This document shows positions 8,372-14,738 of a stretch of 23,787 nt of DNA, one piece after another. Numbering within the stretch: position 1 is the stretch's first letter; every line of letters begins with the position of its first letter. The notes beneath the pieces were generated by a model. It was given only the letters and a program-made list of their open reading frames with translations. It was not told the origin of the DNA and ran no database searches. This DNA comes from Candidatus Iainarchaeum sp. (lineage in GTDB: Archaea; Iainarchaeota; Iainarchaeia; JAGGVJ01), in NCBI GenBank assembly GCA_021158055.1, contig JAGGVJ010000009.1, forward strand, positions 1-23,787, given 5' to 3'. Position numbers and translations under genes: made by a program.

Positions 8372-8638
8372 TTATGCTTTGGTTATGTCTTCGTCAAAAG
8401 AAGGGAATTCAGGAAAAACCGGTACACCTTCCTTGACGTCTTTTTCAAGTTCCGTTTCTTCTTTTTTAATTGCCGGCTGCATTATTTCCATTTCTTTGTC
8501 GGTTTTTTCAAGCCGTGAAAGAGTGTAAACATAAGCGTTTATCAAGTCATCAAGTTCCATTTGCCTTCTTACCCCGGACCTTAAAAGCTCTTCAAAATAG
8601 ATTTTTGTCAGCCCAAGTGCAACTTCGCGTTTTTCCAT
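8372..8638 (-). CDS. 88-aa conserved-looking small acidic protein
   Basis: The ATG at 8638 is preceded by AAGGTGA at a good distance, so the start is well supported. The protein is soluble and probably helical in its first 60 residues (VALGLTKIYFEELLRSGVRRQMELDDLINAYVYTLSRLEK), then has an acidic, proline-containing tail (VPVFPEFPSFDED). No metal ligands or enzyme motifs are visible and I do not recognise the family. It is monocistronic, convergent with the GTPase gene, and has a palindrome-bearing promoter region. Confidence 0.7.
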   Translation of the reverse strand: MEKREVALGLTKIYFEELLRSGVRRQMELDDLINAYVYTLSRLEKTDKEMEIMQPAIKKEETELEKDVKEGVPVFPEFPSFDEDITKA

Positions 8639-8660
8639 AAAATCACCTTAACACAATGTA

Positions 8661-8671
8661 TGATTCAATCA
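8661..8671. promoter_or_regulatory. Palindrome TGATTCAATCA in the promoter of the 88-aa gene
   Basis: An 11-base perfect inverted repeat (centre C) lies just downstream, on the minus strand, of a TATA-like GGTTTAAAT (complement of 8672-8680) and about 25 bases before the start codon. Related half-sites ATTGATTG and ATGATTG occur at 8680-8696. This placement suits a transcription repressor operator; no regulator can be named. Confidence 0.35.
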
Positions 8672-8770
8672 TTTAAACCATTGATTGCATGATTGTTTGA
8701 ATTACTAAGACAGTTCAAAATATTTAATTTTATCTATGGTTGCATGCAAAGCATTTATCCAGGTGTGTTT

Positions 8771-8929
8771 TTATTCCTTGTTTTCAGGGTGCATGCATCT
8801 TCCGCCAAAGTACTTGCATTTTGTGTAAACTCCTCTTGCATAGTTTTTGTGGGTGCATACAAAAACCAAAATTTCTTTTTTCACTATCGGACAATATATT
8901 GTTTCGTTGGGTGTTGTTGTTTCAAGCAT
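8771..8929 (-). CDS. 52-aa four-Cys zinc-ribbon-like protein
   Basis: The product begins MLETTTPNETIYC and contains four Cys (YCPIV, FVCTHK, TKCKYF, RCMHP) in two pairs plus nearby His, the layout of a small zinc-binding domain. The open frame extends to TTG-like or ATG codons at 8962 inside the orc1 gene. However, AGGTGA seven bases before the ATG at 8929 marks the real start. The ATG lies 3 bases upstream of the orc1 stop (8922-8924), so the two genes overlap and are probably translationally coupled. The function is unknown; coupling to Orc1 makes a DNA replication or regulatory role possible, but that is inference. Confidence 0.65.
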   Translation of the reverse strand: MLETTTPNETIYCPIVKKEILVFVCTHKNYARGVYTKCKYFGGRCMHPENKE

Positions 8930-10088
8930 TTTTTTCACCTTCTTTTTTAGCTTCAACTTCATTCAGATTAATTGAAACGGACTGCAAAGGCACTTTAAGG
9001 GACACGACTTTTGTGTTTCCGCGGATGCCCTTTCCTGACCTTGGCGCTTCAATCAGCCCCATGGACTCAAGTCTTGACACGTAGTTTCGGAACGTTCTTT
9101 CTGCAACAGGGGTTTTTGAGGTTTCAAGGTATCTTTTGTATAGCTTTCCGGACGTTGTTTTTTCTCCTTTTGAAAGCAGGGAAAGGATTGTTTTTTCTTC
9201 AGGTGAAAGGTTTTCGATTATTTTGCTCACTTTTTTGCTGGACAAGTCATTTATTGCTTTCCTGACATGTTCAAGAAGCACTTTTTGGGAGTTTTCCCGT
9301 TCTGCAACCCGCCCTGACTTCCAAAGGGTCTCGATTGAAATTCTCGCGTCCCCGCCGTTCTTTGCTCCGTGCGCAGCGCAAAGAGGGATTACGTCGCCCT
9401 CAAGACACCCAGGCATGAAGGCGTATTCGCTTCGCTCGAGAAGTATGTCTTTTAGTTCATTTGGTGTGTATCTTTCAAACTCCACGTCTTCTTCGCGCAG
9501 GCTTGAGTAAACCCGGGCATCCGCACTTTTGCCAAGAGAAAGCACGTTTGAAATGGTTATGAGTCCGACAAAACCGGCACCCCACTCGTGAATGCGAAGC
9601 AGGTCGTAAAGCAGTTTCATGCCGTCGGGTTTTGAAAGGATCTGGTCGACTTCGTCAAGCACAAGAATGGGGATTTTGCCTGATTTTTTGAGCATTTCAA
9701 GAAACTTGTCATACACTTCGTCAGTTGCAATCCCGCGCCTTGAAACAGGGTATCCCATTGAGATGGTTATTTTTGAAAGGATTGAGTGGCGGGTGTTGTA
9801 CTCAAAGCAGTTTATGTAAACCGGAAGCACGCGGTCAGAGTATGAATCAAGTTCCCGGAGCACGTATTTTACGCAGGATGTCTTTCCGGTTCCAGGCCTT
9901 CCGATAACAGAAATATTCTGGGGGCGCCTCCCGTCAATTATCGGACGAAGAGCTGTTGCAACCGTGTTTATTTGCGTGTCTCGGTGAGGAAGAACATCGG
10001 GAAGAAACTCCGGCTGGAGCACTGACTCGTTTTTGAAAAGCGAGTTTGATTCGTCTGCCAGTTTTGAAAAAAGATTCCTTTTTACCAT
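8922..10088 (-). CDS. cdc6: Orc1/Cdc6 family replication initiator
   Basis: This 388-aa AAA+ protein has Walker A GRPGTGKT at 63-70, Walker B ILVLDEVD at 141-148, sensor 1 ISNV around N181, and sensor 2 region GDARISIETLWKSGRVAE at about 250-267. The C-terminal winged-helix domain occupies about 290-375 (SPEEKTILSLL...RTFRNYVSRLESMGLIEAPRSGKG) and in this family binds origin recognition boxes. In archaea Orc1/Cdc6 recognises the origin and loads the MCM helicase. Length is normal. A TATA box at 10118-10125 on the minus strand puts the transcript start within about 10 bases of the ATG, so the mRNA is nearly leaderless. No convincing origin recognition boxes are seen beside it. Confidence 0.96.
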   Translation of the reverse strand: MVKRNLFSKLADESNSLFKNESVLQPEFLPDVLPHRDTQINTVATALRPIIDGRRPQNISVIGRPGTGKTSCVKYVLRELDSYSDRVLPVYINCFEYNTRHSILSKITISMGYPVSRRGIATDEVYDKFLEMLKKSGKIPILVLDEVDQILSKPDGMKLLYDLLRIHEWGAGFVGLITISNVLSLGKSADARVYSSLREEDVEFERYTPNELKDILLERSEYAFMPGCLEGDVIPLCAAHGAKNGGDARISIETLWKSGRVAERENSQKVLLEHVRKAINDLSSKKVSKIIENLSPEEKTILSLLSKGEKTTSGKLYKRYLETSKTPVAERTFRNYVSRLESMGLIEAPRSGKGIRGNTKVVSLKVPLQSVSINLNEVEAKKEGEKNA

Positions 10089-10117
10089 GCTATCAGATTA
10101 AATGTGTGACAAGGCAT

Positions 10118-10125
10118 TATTAAAA
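10118..10125 (-). promoter_or_regulatory. TATA box of orc1/cdc6
   Basis: The minus-strand sequence TTTTAATA lies about 33 bases upstream of the start codon at 10088, the spacing of a nearly leaderless archaeal promoter. Confidence 0.5.
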
Positions 10126-10272
10126 TTACTGGCAAAACAACCGTTGCCGTTATTTGCGCAATTGAAACATCGGGTGCAACGGGAAATACGGAATGGAGGT
10201 ACAAGGGCTGGTTGTAAAGGGATTGTTGAAGAGGCACAGCAGGTAATACCGGCAAGTTACTGTCTTTAGATC

Positions 10273-10282
10273 CTTTAAAAAG
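10273..10282 (+). promoter_or_regulatory. TATA box of the 74-aa gene
   Basis: CTTTAAAAAG lies about 38 bases before the ATG at 10315. GGTGA at 10304-10308 is the ribosome binding site. Confidence 0.5.
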
Positions 10283-10314
10283 AAAAAGTTGAGTTTTGTA
10301 TTTGGTGATTCGAA

Positions 10315-10539
10315 ATGAGTGATAAAAAAGTGGTTGTATTGCCGATGCGAAAAGAAGAACTGTATGAACTTGACAAAGACGAACTTGTGCTTCAAAAAGA
10401 AGCGATAGAACAGGCATTCAGCGATGGCTTTGGAAACAGGATGTTGTTTTGTTCCTTCCTTGACGTCCTTGCTGCAATGGATTACAAGGCAAGGCACGAA
10501 TGCGGGTGCGGCTGTATCACAATAAGCAGCGTTTGCTAA
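10315..10539 (+). CDS. 74-aa protein with Cys-rich C-terminal tail
   Basis: TATA box, GGTGA ribosome binding site and ATG are all correctly spaced, which supports a real gene. The first 45 residues are charged and helical (RKEELYELDKDELVLQKEAIEQAF). The last 12 residues are CGCGCITISSVC, with C51 nearby in LFCSFLD. A helical head and a short Cys/Ser/Thr tail is the layout of a peptide precursor with leader and core, but it could equally be a small metal-binding protein. I do not recognise the family. It stands alone between orc1 (divergent) and the nfo-type gene. Confidence 0.6.
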   Translation: MSDKKVVVLPMRKEELYELDKDELVLQKEAIEQAFSDGFGNRMLFCSFLDVLAAMDYKARHECGCGCITISSVC

Positions 10540-10656
10540 ACAGGCCTGCTGGATCAGATTTGGTAAATCGGGCCGGGTTGCGAAGCAGAGTGTGCGACGG
10601 GCCACATTTATTTTGATGTGGGGTGATTTACAGGACAAACACAGTGTGTTGGTAAT
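10540..10656 (+). other. Intergenic sequence with foldable segments
   Basis: There is no ORF. GTAAATC (10563-10569) can pair with GATTTAC (10625-10631). Inside this, GTTGCG/TGCGAC (10577-10582 with 10593-10598, with wobbles) and CCACAT/ATGTGG (10602-10607 with 10616-10621) can form two hairpins. ACA triplets follow the outer stem. This could be the 3' end of the 74-aa transcript, a terminator, or a small RNA; none is proven. Confidence 0.25.
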
Positions 10657-10730
10657 TGCAGAATATGGTAATGTAAGCATATGCAGATGATACTGCAGAA
10701 TATGGTAATGTAAGCATATGCAGATGATAC
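10657..10730 (+). repeat. Two perfect 37-bp tandem repeats upstream of the nfo-type gene
   Basis: Units 10657-10693 and 10694-10730 are identical, each beginning TGCAGAATATGG and ending AGATGATAC; a third copy starts (TGCAG at 10731) and then runs into the TATA box. Each unit contains the palindrome GCATATGC, and each junction makes the inverted repeat TGCAG-ATGATA-CTGCA. Two exact copies suggest a recent duplication or a selected array of protein binding sites. Confidence 0.85.
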
Positions 10731-10733
10731 TGC

Positions 10734-10745
10734 AGATATAAATTA
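10734..10745 (+). promoter_or_regulatory. TATA box of the nfo-type gene (leaderless)
   Basis: AGATATAAATTA is centred about 26 bases before the ATG at 10766, the distance from TATA box to transcription start in archaea. The mRNA should begin at or next to the start codon. The tandem repeats abut this box. Confidence 0.6.
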
Positions 10746-10765
10746 CATTACACACAAGAACTATT

Positions 10766-11593
10766 ATGGTTCATTTTGGAACTGCAGGAAAACCAATATC
10801 CTGTAATGGAGGAACCCTTGAAGGGGTTTCATGCGTGCGCTCTCTTGGGCTTGATGCTCTCGAAGTTTCGTTCACTCACGGAGTCAGAATGGGTGAAGAC
10901 CTTGCAAAGAGAATTGCAGAAAGGGCAAAGAAAGAAAATGTTAAGCTAAGCGTGCACGCCCCGTATTATACAAACTTCTTAAGTAAGGAAAAAGAAAAAC
11001 TTGAAGCAAGCAGGAAAAGAATTCTTGACTCTGCAAGGATTGCAGGTTTCCTGAACGCTGAAAAAGTAGTTTTTCACATTGGGTTTTACGGGAGTTACTC
11101 AAAAGAAGAAGCGTTTAAGTTGGTTCAGGAAGAACTTGAAGGTTTAGCGGAACTGGTTCAGGAGTTTGATGTAGGGGTAAAGCTTGCCCCGGAAACCATG
11201 GGAAAGCAGAAAACTTTTGGAACTGTTGAAGAAATCCTTGAGCTTTCAAAAGATGTTTCCGGGGTTGTTCCGACTTTTGATTTTGCCCATGTTCACGCGC
11301 GGGGAAATGGTTGCCTTACTTCACAAGGGAATTTTTCAAGTCTTTTTGACCAGATTGAAAGTGCTCTTGGAAAAAAGCAATTGGACTGTCTGCATTGTCA
11401 CTTGACAGGTGTTGAGCATTCAAATGGAAACGAGAGGCGCCACTTGAACCTTTTGGAAAGTGATCTTGATTGGCGCGGGTTGGTTGATGAAATAATTGAG
11501 AGAAAAATCAACCCGACTATTATTTCTGAAAGCCCTTGCATTGAAGGCGATGCAATAATGGCAAGGGATTATTTCATTCAAAGAAGCAGGTGA
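10766..11593 (+). CDS. nfo: Endonuclease IV-type AP endonuclease (TIM barrel)
   Basis: This 275-aa member of the AP endonuclease family 2 would cut DNA 5' of abasic sites in base excision repair. The zinc ligands of E. coli endonuclease IV can be followed: H64 (SVHAPYY), H104 (VFHIGFYG), E143 (APETMG), D172 and H175 (FDFAHVH), H212 (HCHLTG), H227 (ERRHLNL) and E256 (ISESP). The bacterial D-R-H motif is replaced by E-R-R-H, so the Asp ligand is missing or replaced by E224; this resembles other archaeal homologues and need not mean loss of activity. Its promoter has two tandem repeats and gives a leaderless mRNA. A different sugar-isomerase-like TIM barrel role is less likely. Confidence 0.85.
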   Translation: MVHFGTAGKPISCNGGTLEGVSCVRSLGLDALEVSFTHGVRMGEDLAKRIAERAKKENVKLSVHAPYYTNFLSKEKEKLEASRKRILDSARIAGFLNAEKVVFHIGFYGSYSKEEAFKLVQEELEGLAELVQEFDVGVKLAPETMGKQKTFGTVEEILELSKDVSGVVPTFDFAHVHARGNGCLTSQGNFSSLFDQIESALGKKQLDCLHCHLTGVEHSNGNERRHLNLLESDLDWRGLVDEIIERKINPTIISESPCIEGDAIMARDYFIQRSR

Positions 11594-11616
11594 CTTGTTT
11601 TTGAGAAAAAGCAGAG

Positions 11617-11687
11617 ACCCGAGGGAGAGATTCGAACTCCCATACACGGGTTTGCAGCCCGTTACATAGCCATTCTGTCACCTCGGG
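11617..11687 (-). tRNA. tRNA-Cys (anticodon GCA), CCA not encoded
   Basis: On the minus strand the acceptor arms are CCCGAGG and CCTCGGG (11681-11687 with 11618-11624). The anticodon stem is CGGGC.../...CCCG around GCA (complement of 11653-11655). The T arm is GGGAG-TTCGAAT-CTCTC, and the discriminator is U73 (complement of 11617), the expected identity base for tRNA-Cys. The three bases after it are not CCA, so the tail must be added. No intron. Confidence 0.96.
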
Positions 11688-11723
11688 ACAATGAGTTTGT
11701 GATTGTAATTCCAATAGCTCTTG

Positions 11724-11734
11724 AATATAATATG
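11724..11734 (-). promoter_or_regulatory. TATA box of tRNA-Cys
   Basis: The minus-strand sequence ATATTATATTC lies about 42 bases upstream of the tRNA 5' end, the same geometry as for tRNA-Gly. It sits directly after the stop of the radical SAM gene. Confidence 0.5.
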
Positions 11735-11744
11735 TGTCTGGGAT

Positions 11745-12755
11745 TTAAAAAAGATTTGCAATGGATGGTTGTTGTTTTTTTGATTTTTTTACGCCGCCAG
11801 TTTTTTCCTTTTGCAATACTTTTTTAATTAGTTTATTTATGTTGGTATTTTTAACAGATTTAAGTTCTTTTGAGCCAAATAAGCGGAAATAATCTTCTCT
11901 TAAGCCTAAGCACAGGTGATTTAGTTTGCATTCTTTGCACGCGATTGATTTTACGTAATTGTTTTTTGATGAAACGGCATTTTTAAATGATTTTTTTTCT
12001 GTTATTATCCGGTCTTTTTTTTGTGAGATTATGTCCCGAAGATTTTGTGAATATTCTTCAAAACCAGTGATAAAACAAAGAGGCATTCCACATTGAGATA
12101 TAATGAAATTAATTTTGTTTTTTTGACACATTTTAAGGGTTTTTTTTACGCTGTTTTCTACTTGTTGTAAGCGAGGCATTATTTCTATGTTTTTTTCAAC
12201 ATTTTTGTTTAGGCCTACAAAACCAATGTCAAATCTGTTTATTTTTGAAAATTTTTGATTAATCCAAAGTATTGTTTTAGAAAGTTCAGAGTAGTTTAGG
12301 GTGTTGATTACAATGCTAATATTTACAGTTATGTTTGAATTAATCAAATGCTCTATTCCTTCAACTGTCTTGTAAAACCCCCCGTTTAGTTGGGTTATCT
12401 TGTCTGATATTTCTGCTTTATGTGAGTGAAGAGAAACAAGTGCAAAATCAAGACCAGAGCTTTTTAAGTCACATGCAATTTTTTTTGTAATTTCTGTTGC
12501 GTTTGTTTGAAGAATTGTATGACATTTATTTTGTTTGCAAAATGAGATTAATTGAGGTAAATCATTGCGTAGAGTGGGTTCTCCACCGGTAAAAATAATT
12601 GTTTGTGTGGAGTTATCGCTTTTTGATTGTAATTCAATATTAATTTTTTCCAGCACTGCCTTTGTTGAAAGCCAATAATTGGAGTCAAACGAAGAACTGC
12701 AAAAAAGACATTTTTCATTGCAGTGTGTATTCAGTAATATTGTTGAAGAGGACAT
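11745..12755 (-). CDS. Radical SAM enzyme with SPASM-like auxiliary Cys motif (rSAM 1)
   Basis: This 336-aa protein has the SAM cluster motif CNEKCLFC (C12, C16, C19), the GGEP motif at 57-60, and the barrel features ILQTNA and SLHSHKAEISDKI. A P-x-C (MPLC, C227) and C-x2-C-x5-C (C273, C276, C282) followed by LG..EDYFRLFGSKEL form a likely auxiliary 4Fe-4S site of the SPASM/Twitch type. Such enzymes often modify peptides, and HxsC-type maturases of His-Xaa-Ser systems share this layout. The C-terminus (about 315-336) is a basic, glycine-containing tail (KTGGVKKSKKQQPS). AAGGTAAG precedes the start. It is about 7 kb from the second radical SAM enzyme, with which it shares the same motifs. Substrate unknown. 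Confidence 0.88.
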   Translation of the reverse strand: MSSSTILLNTHCNEKCLFCSSSFDSNYWLSTKAVLEKINIELQSKSDNSTQTIIFTGGEPTLRNDLPQLISFCKQNKCHTILQTNATEITKKIACDLKSSGLDFALVSLHSHKAEISDKITQLNGGFYKTVEGIEHLINSNITVNISIVINTLNYSELSKTILWINQKFSKINRFDIGFVGLNKNVEKNIEIMPRLQQVENSVKKTLKMCQKNKINFIISQCGMPLCFITGFEEYSQNLRDIISQKKDRIITEKKSFKNAVSSKNNYVKSIACKECKLNHLCLGLREDYFRLFGSKELKSVKNTNINKLIKKVLQKEKTGGVKKSKKQQPSIANLF

Positions 12756-12945
12756 GTTATTTTCTTACCTTTTTTCCATTGTGCAAATATCTTGAAAGTT
12801 TTGAATAATCTTTTTAGTAAAGTAATAATGGGGTTGGTGTTTATTAATATTTGAGGTGTAGCCAGTTTGTTTTGAGGGATAGCTATAGAAAAGTGAGTGG
12901 TTTGAAAAAAGAAAGAATGATTAAATAACTCAAAAAGAAAAAAAA
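12756..12945. other. AT-rich intergenic sequence upstream of rSAM 1
   Basis: No ORF is visible. The part near 12766-12771 holds the ribosome binding site of rSAM 1, and A/T-rich boxes around 12800-12840 could hold its promoter. The A-run at 12932-12948 belongs to the terminator of the DUF4139 gene on the other strand. Confidence 0.4.
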
Positions 12946-12975
12946 AAACGCGGGTTCATTTATCTGCCCGCGTTT
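12932..12975 (-). terminator. Hairpin-plus-T-run terminator of the DUF4139 gene
   Basis: AAACGCGGG (12946-12954) and CCCGCGTTT (12967-12975) form a 9-bp perfect stem with a 12-base loop. Read on the minus strand, the stem is followed by a T run of about 12, then CTTTTTG. It lies 27 bases after the DUF4139 stop codon. The structure is like a bacterial intrinsic terminator, unlike the plain T tracts elsewhere in the window. Confidence 0.7.
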
Positions 12976-13001
12976 ATGGTTGGTTTGTTTTGATTGGCTG
13001 C

Positions 13002-14552
13002 TCAGTAGTAGTCAATGTATTCCACGGTGTAAGTGATTTTTTTCTCTCCGTCTGCCGGCACGTTTACCTTGAACTCGATTGTGTTTGAGTCAATCTTTTC
13101 GTACGGGTCGGTTTTGGATGTTATGGTCCAGTTTTTCCATCCGTACAGGTGTTCCGGCACAGTCACTTCCACGTTTGTTTCCTTGTGGTTTTTAAGGGTT
13201 ATCTCGAAAGTGAACCTGACTACCGAGCGGCTGATTTCAGTCCTGTCGGTCTGCTTTCGCTCTCCCACTATGTCAAACGCGTTTCCTATGAAAAGCTCGA
13301 TTTCCTCGTCTTTTGGAGTGTGGTCAATCAGGTCTTCTCCCACAAACTGCAGTTGCCCTTGGGAGTCTTCCTTGTACACCCTTACTTTTCCTTTCGGCAA
13401 CGGCATTCCAAGCCCTTGTTCTTCTGAGTTTTTCAGGTTTATTATGGTTCGCACTTTTGTTCCGAACCTTGACCCGTCGTACACGAATTCCTTGTCTGCG
13501 GAAACGTCACTTGAGCTCAAAAGGGAAATTTGTTTTGTCTGGTTGTTTTTTATGTCAGTGTTTCTTCCAAGCGAATACATGTGGTACTCGAACAAGGATT
13601 CTTCTTCAAACTGCTCCGGAGAGTATGCGGCCCCTGCCATTGATTTTTCATACATTACATTGTAGTCAAGGTAGCGCGGCGTGTCATACACGCGGTTTAC
13701 ATCTCCTGCGACAAGCTTGAGCTTTGAGTTCGGGTAAGTGGTTCCGGAAGCGTTTTTCACGGTCACCCACCCTTTCAGGTCAAGCGAATCGTCATTTTCC
13801 GACAGTTTTGCAACGTAGTCCGCGTTCCAGGTCATTCCCGTCGTCAAGTAAGAGGTTTGAGTGGATCGTTCGCCTGCGTTGTCAGTGTAAATTTGCCACA
13901 CAAGAGTTGGTTTTGTCAAAAGCCCGTCTGCAAGGGTTGGGAAAGAAATTTTTTGCACTGATGAAAGCGACACGACTCCTTGAAGCGTTTCAAGAAGGAT
14001 TCCGTCTGAGTAGCTCAAGAGCTTTCCTGTGTATTCCTCTGATCCCCCGTCTGATTTGTTCACGCTTACGGTGATTTCTTTTTCAAGGAATTTTTCAAGA
14101 AGCTTGTTTTTGCTTACTATGTCATATTCGTAGTTTTGTTCAACCACGAAAGTGCTCGGGTATTTTGTGTCAGTGAACATGACGCTTGTGGCGTCGATTC
14201 CTGATGCCACGTCTTTGAATTCCACTTTGTTGAGGCCTTTTGCAAGGTCAATTGTCCGGTTTTCCTTGACAAGTGCAAGGTTGTCGTTGTAGATTGTGAG
14301 TTCAGTCCCTTGTTTTGAAGAAACTTCCGATTCCCCTGCAAAAAGCGTCACTGCTTGAGGGGCTTTTTCCGAAGACACTATTCTTGCGTATTCACCTATG
14401 TTGAAGTGCGGTTCTGAAGATGTGTCTTTTTGGTTTGCCTGAGTGTTTGAGTTTTGTAAAAGCAAATCCACGCCTGTCGGGACAAGCGTTATCAACATGG
14501 CGCTGAATACAATCAGAACGGCTGTTGTTGCAATTAATGTGTTTTTTTCCAT
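13002..14552 (-). CDS. Membrane-anchored DUF4139 protein
   Basis: This 516-aa protein has an N-terminal hydrophobic segment (about 6-33, IATTAVLIVFSAMLITLVPTGVDLLL), a linker, and then a long beta-rich region. LTIYNDNLALVKENRTIDLAKGLNKVEFKDVASGIDATSV and LTTGMTWNADYVAKL...LKGWVTVKNASGTTYPNSKLKLVAGDV are the hallmarks of DUF4139. The C-terminal part (about 420-516) ends in a VEYIDYY tail. The ATG has GAGGTGG just upstream. The protein is probably exposed on the outer face of the membrane. The role of DUF4139 proteins is unknown; some bacterial members are called mucoidy inhibitors. It is monocistronic, with its own promoter and hairpin terminator. Confidence 0.9.
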   Translation of the reverse strand: MEKNTLIATTAVLIVFSAMLITLVPTGVDLLLQNSNTQANQKDTSSEPHFNIGEYARIVSSEKAPQAVTLFAGESEVSSKQGTELTIYNDNLALVKENRTIDLAKGLNKVEFKDVASGIDATSVMFTDTKYPSTFVVEQNYEYDIVSKNKLLEKFLEKEITVSVNKSDGGSEEYTGKLLSYSDGILLETLQGVVSLSSVQKISFPTLADGLLTKPTLVWQIYTDNAGERSTQTSYLTTGMTWNADYVAKLSENDDSLDLKGWVTVKNASGTTYPNSKLKLVAGDVNRVYDTPRYLDYNVMYEKSMAGAAYSPEQFEEESLFEYHMYSLGRNTDIKNNQTKQISLLSSSDVSADKEFVYDGSRFGTKVRTIINLKNSEEQGLGMPLPKGKVRVYKEDSQGQLQFVGEDLIDHTPKDEEIELFIGNAFDIVGERKQTDRTEISRSVVRFTFEITLKNHKETNVEVTVPEHLYGWKNWTITSKTDPYEKIDSNTIEFKVNVPADGEKKITYTVEYIDYY

Positions 14553-14598
14553 TTTTCCACCTCGCTGTTTTTGTTAAAATGTGTGTTTGGTTACAGGG

Positions 14599-14634
14599 TT
14601 GTTACTAACAATAGGAAGTGGTTTTTATTAAATT
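14599..14634 (-). promoter_or_regulatory. DUF4139 promoter with palindromic operator-like site
   Basis: On the minus strand a TATA-like TTTAATAAAAAC (complement of 14621-14632) is followed about 20 bases later by the perfect palindrome TTGTTACTAACAA (14599-14611) at the expected transcription start. A protein bound there would block initiation. Confidence 0.4.
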
Positions 14635-14738
14635 AACTAAATGGTTGGCTGGCAAACCTAAAGAGTTGGTTTGCATTGGCAATAATTGTTTCTGATGTAA
14701 TCTGTTTTTCAATTGCAGTGTTTTTAGTGTAATAAAAT

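Noticed and set aside
10089-10314. Replication origin next to orc1/cdc6
   Set aside because: No origin recognition box-like sequences or repeated inverted motifs are visible in this 226-base gap; only the orc1 promoter and the promoter of the 74-aa gene can be supported.
10657-10730. Direct repeats that might be a CRISPR array
   Set aside because: The two 37-bp units are directly adjacent with no spacer between them, and no cas genes are present.
10150-10755. 201-codon open frame on the minus strand
   Set aside because: It covers the 74-aa gene antisense and the tandem repeats; its composition is that of a chance frame, and it lacks a ribosome binding site.
13033-13665. 210-codon plus-strand frame antisense to the DUF4139 gene
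   Set aside because: The DUF4139 frame has clear family motifs and a ribosome binding site; the antisense frame has neither.
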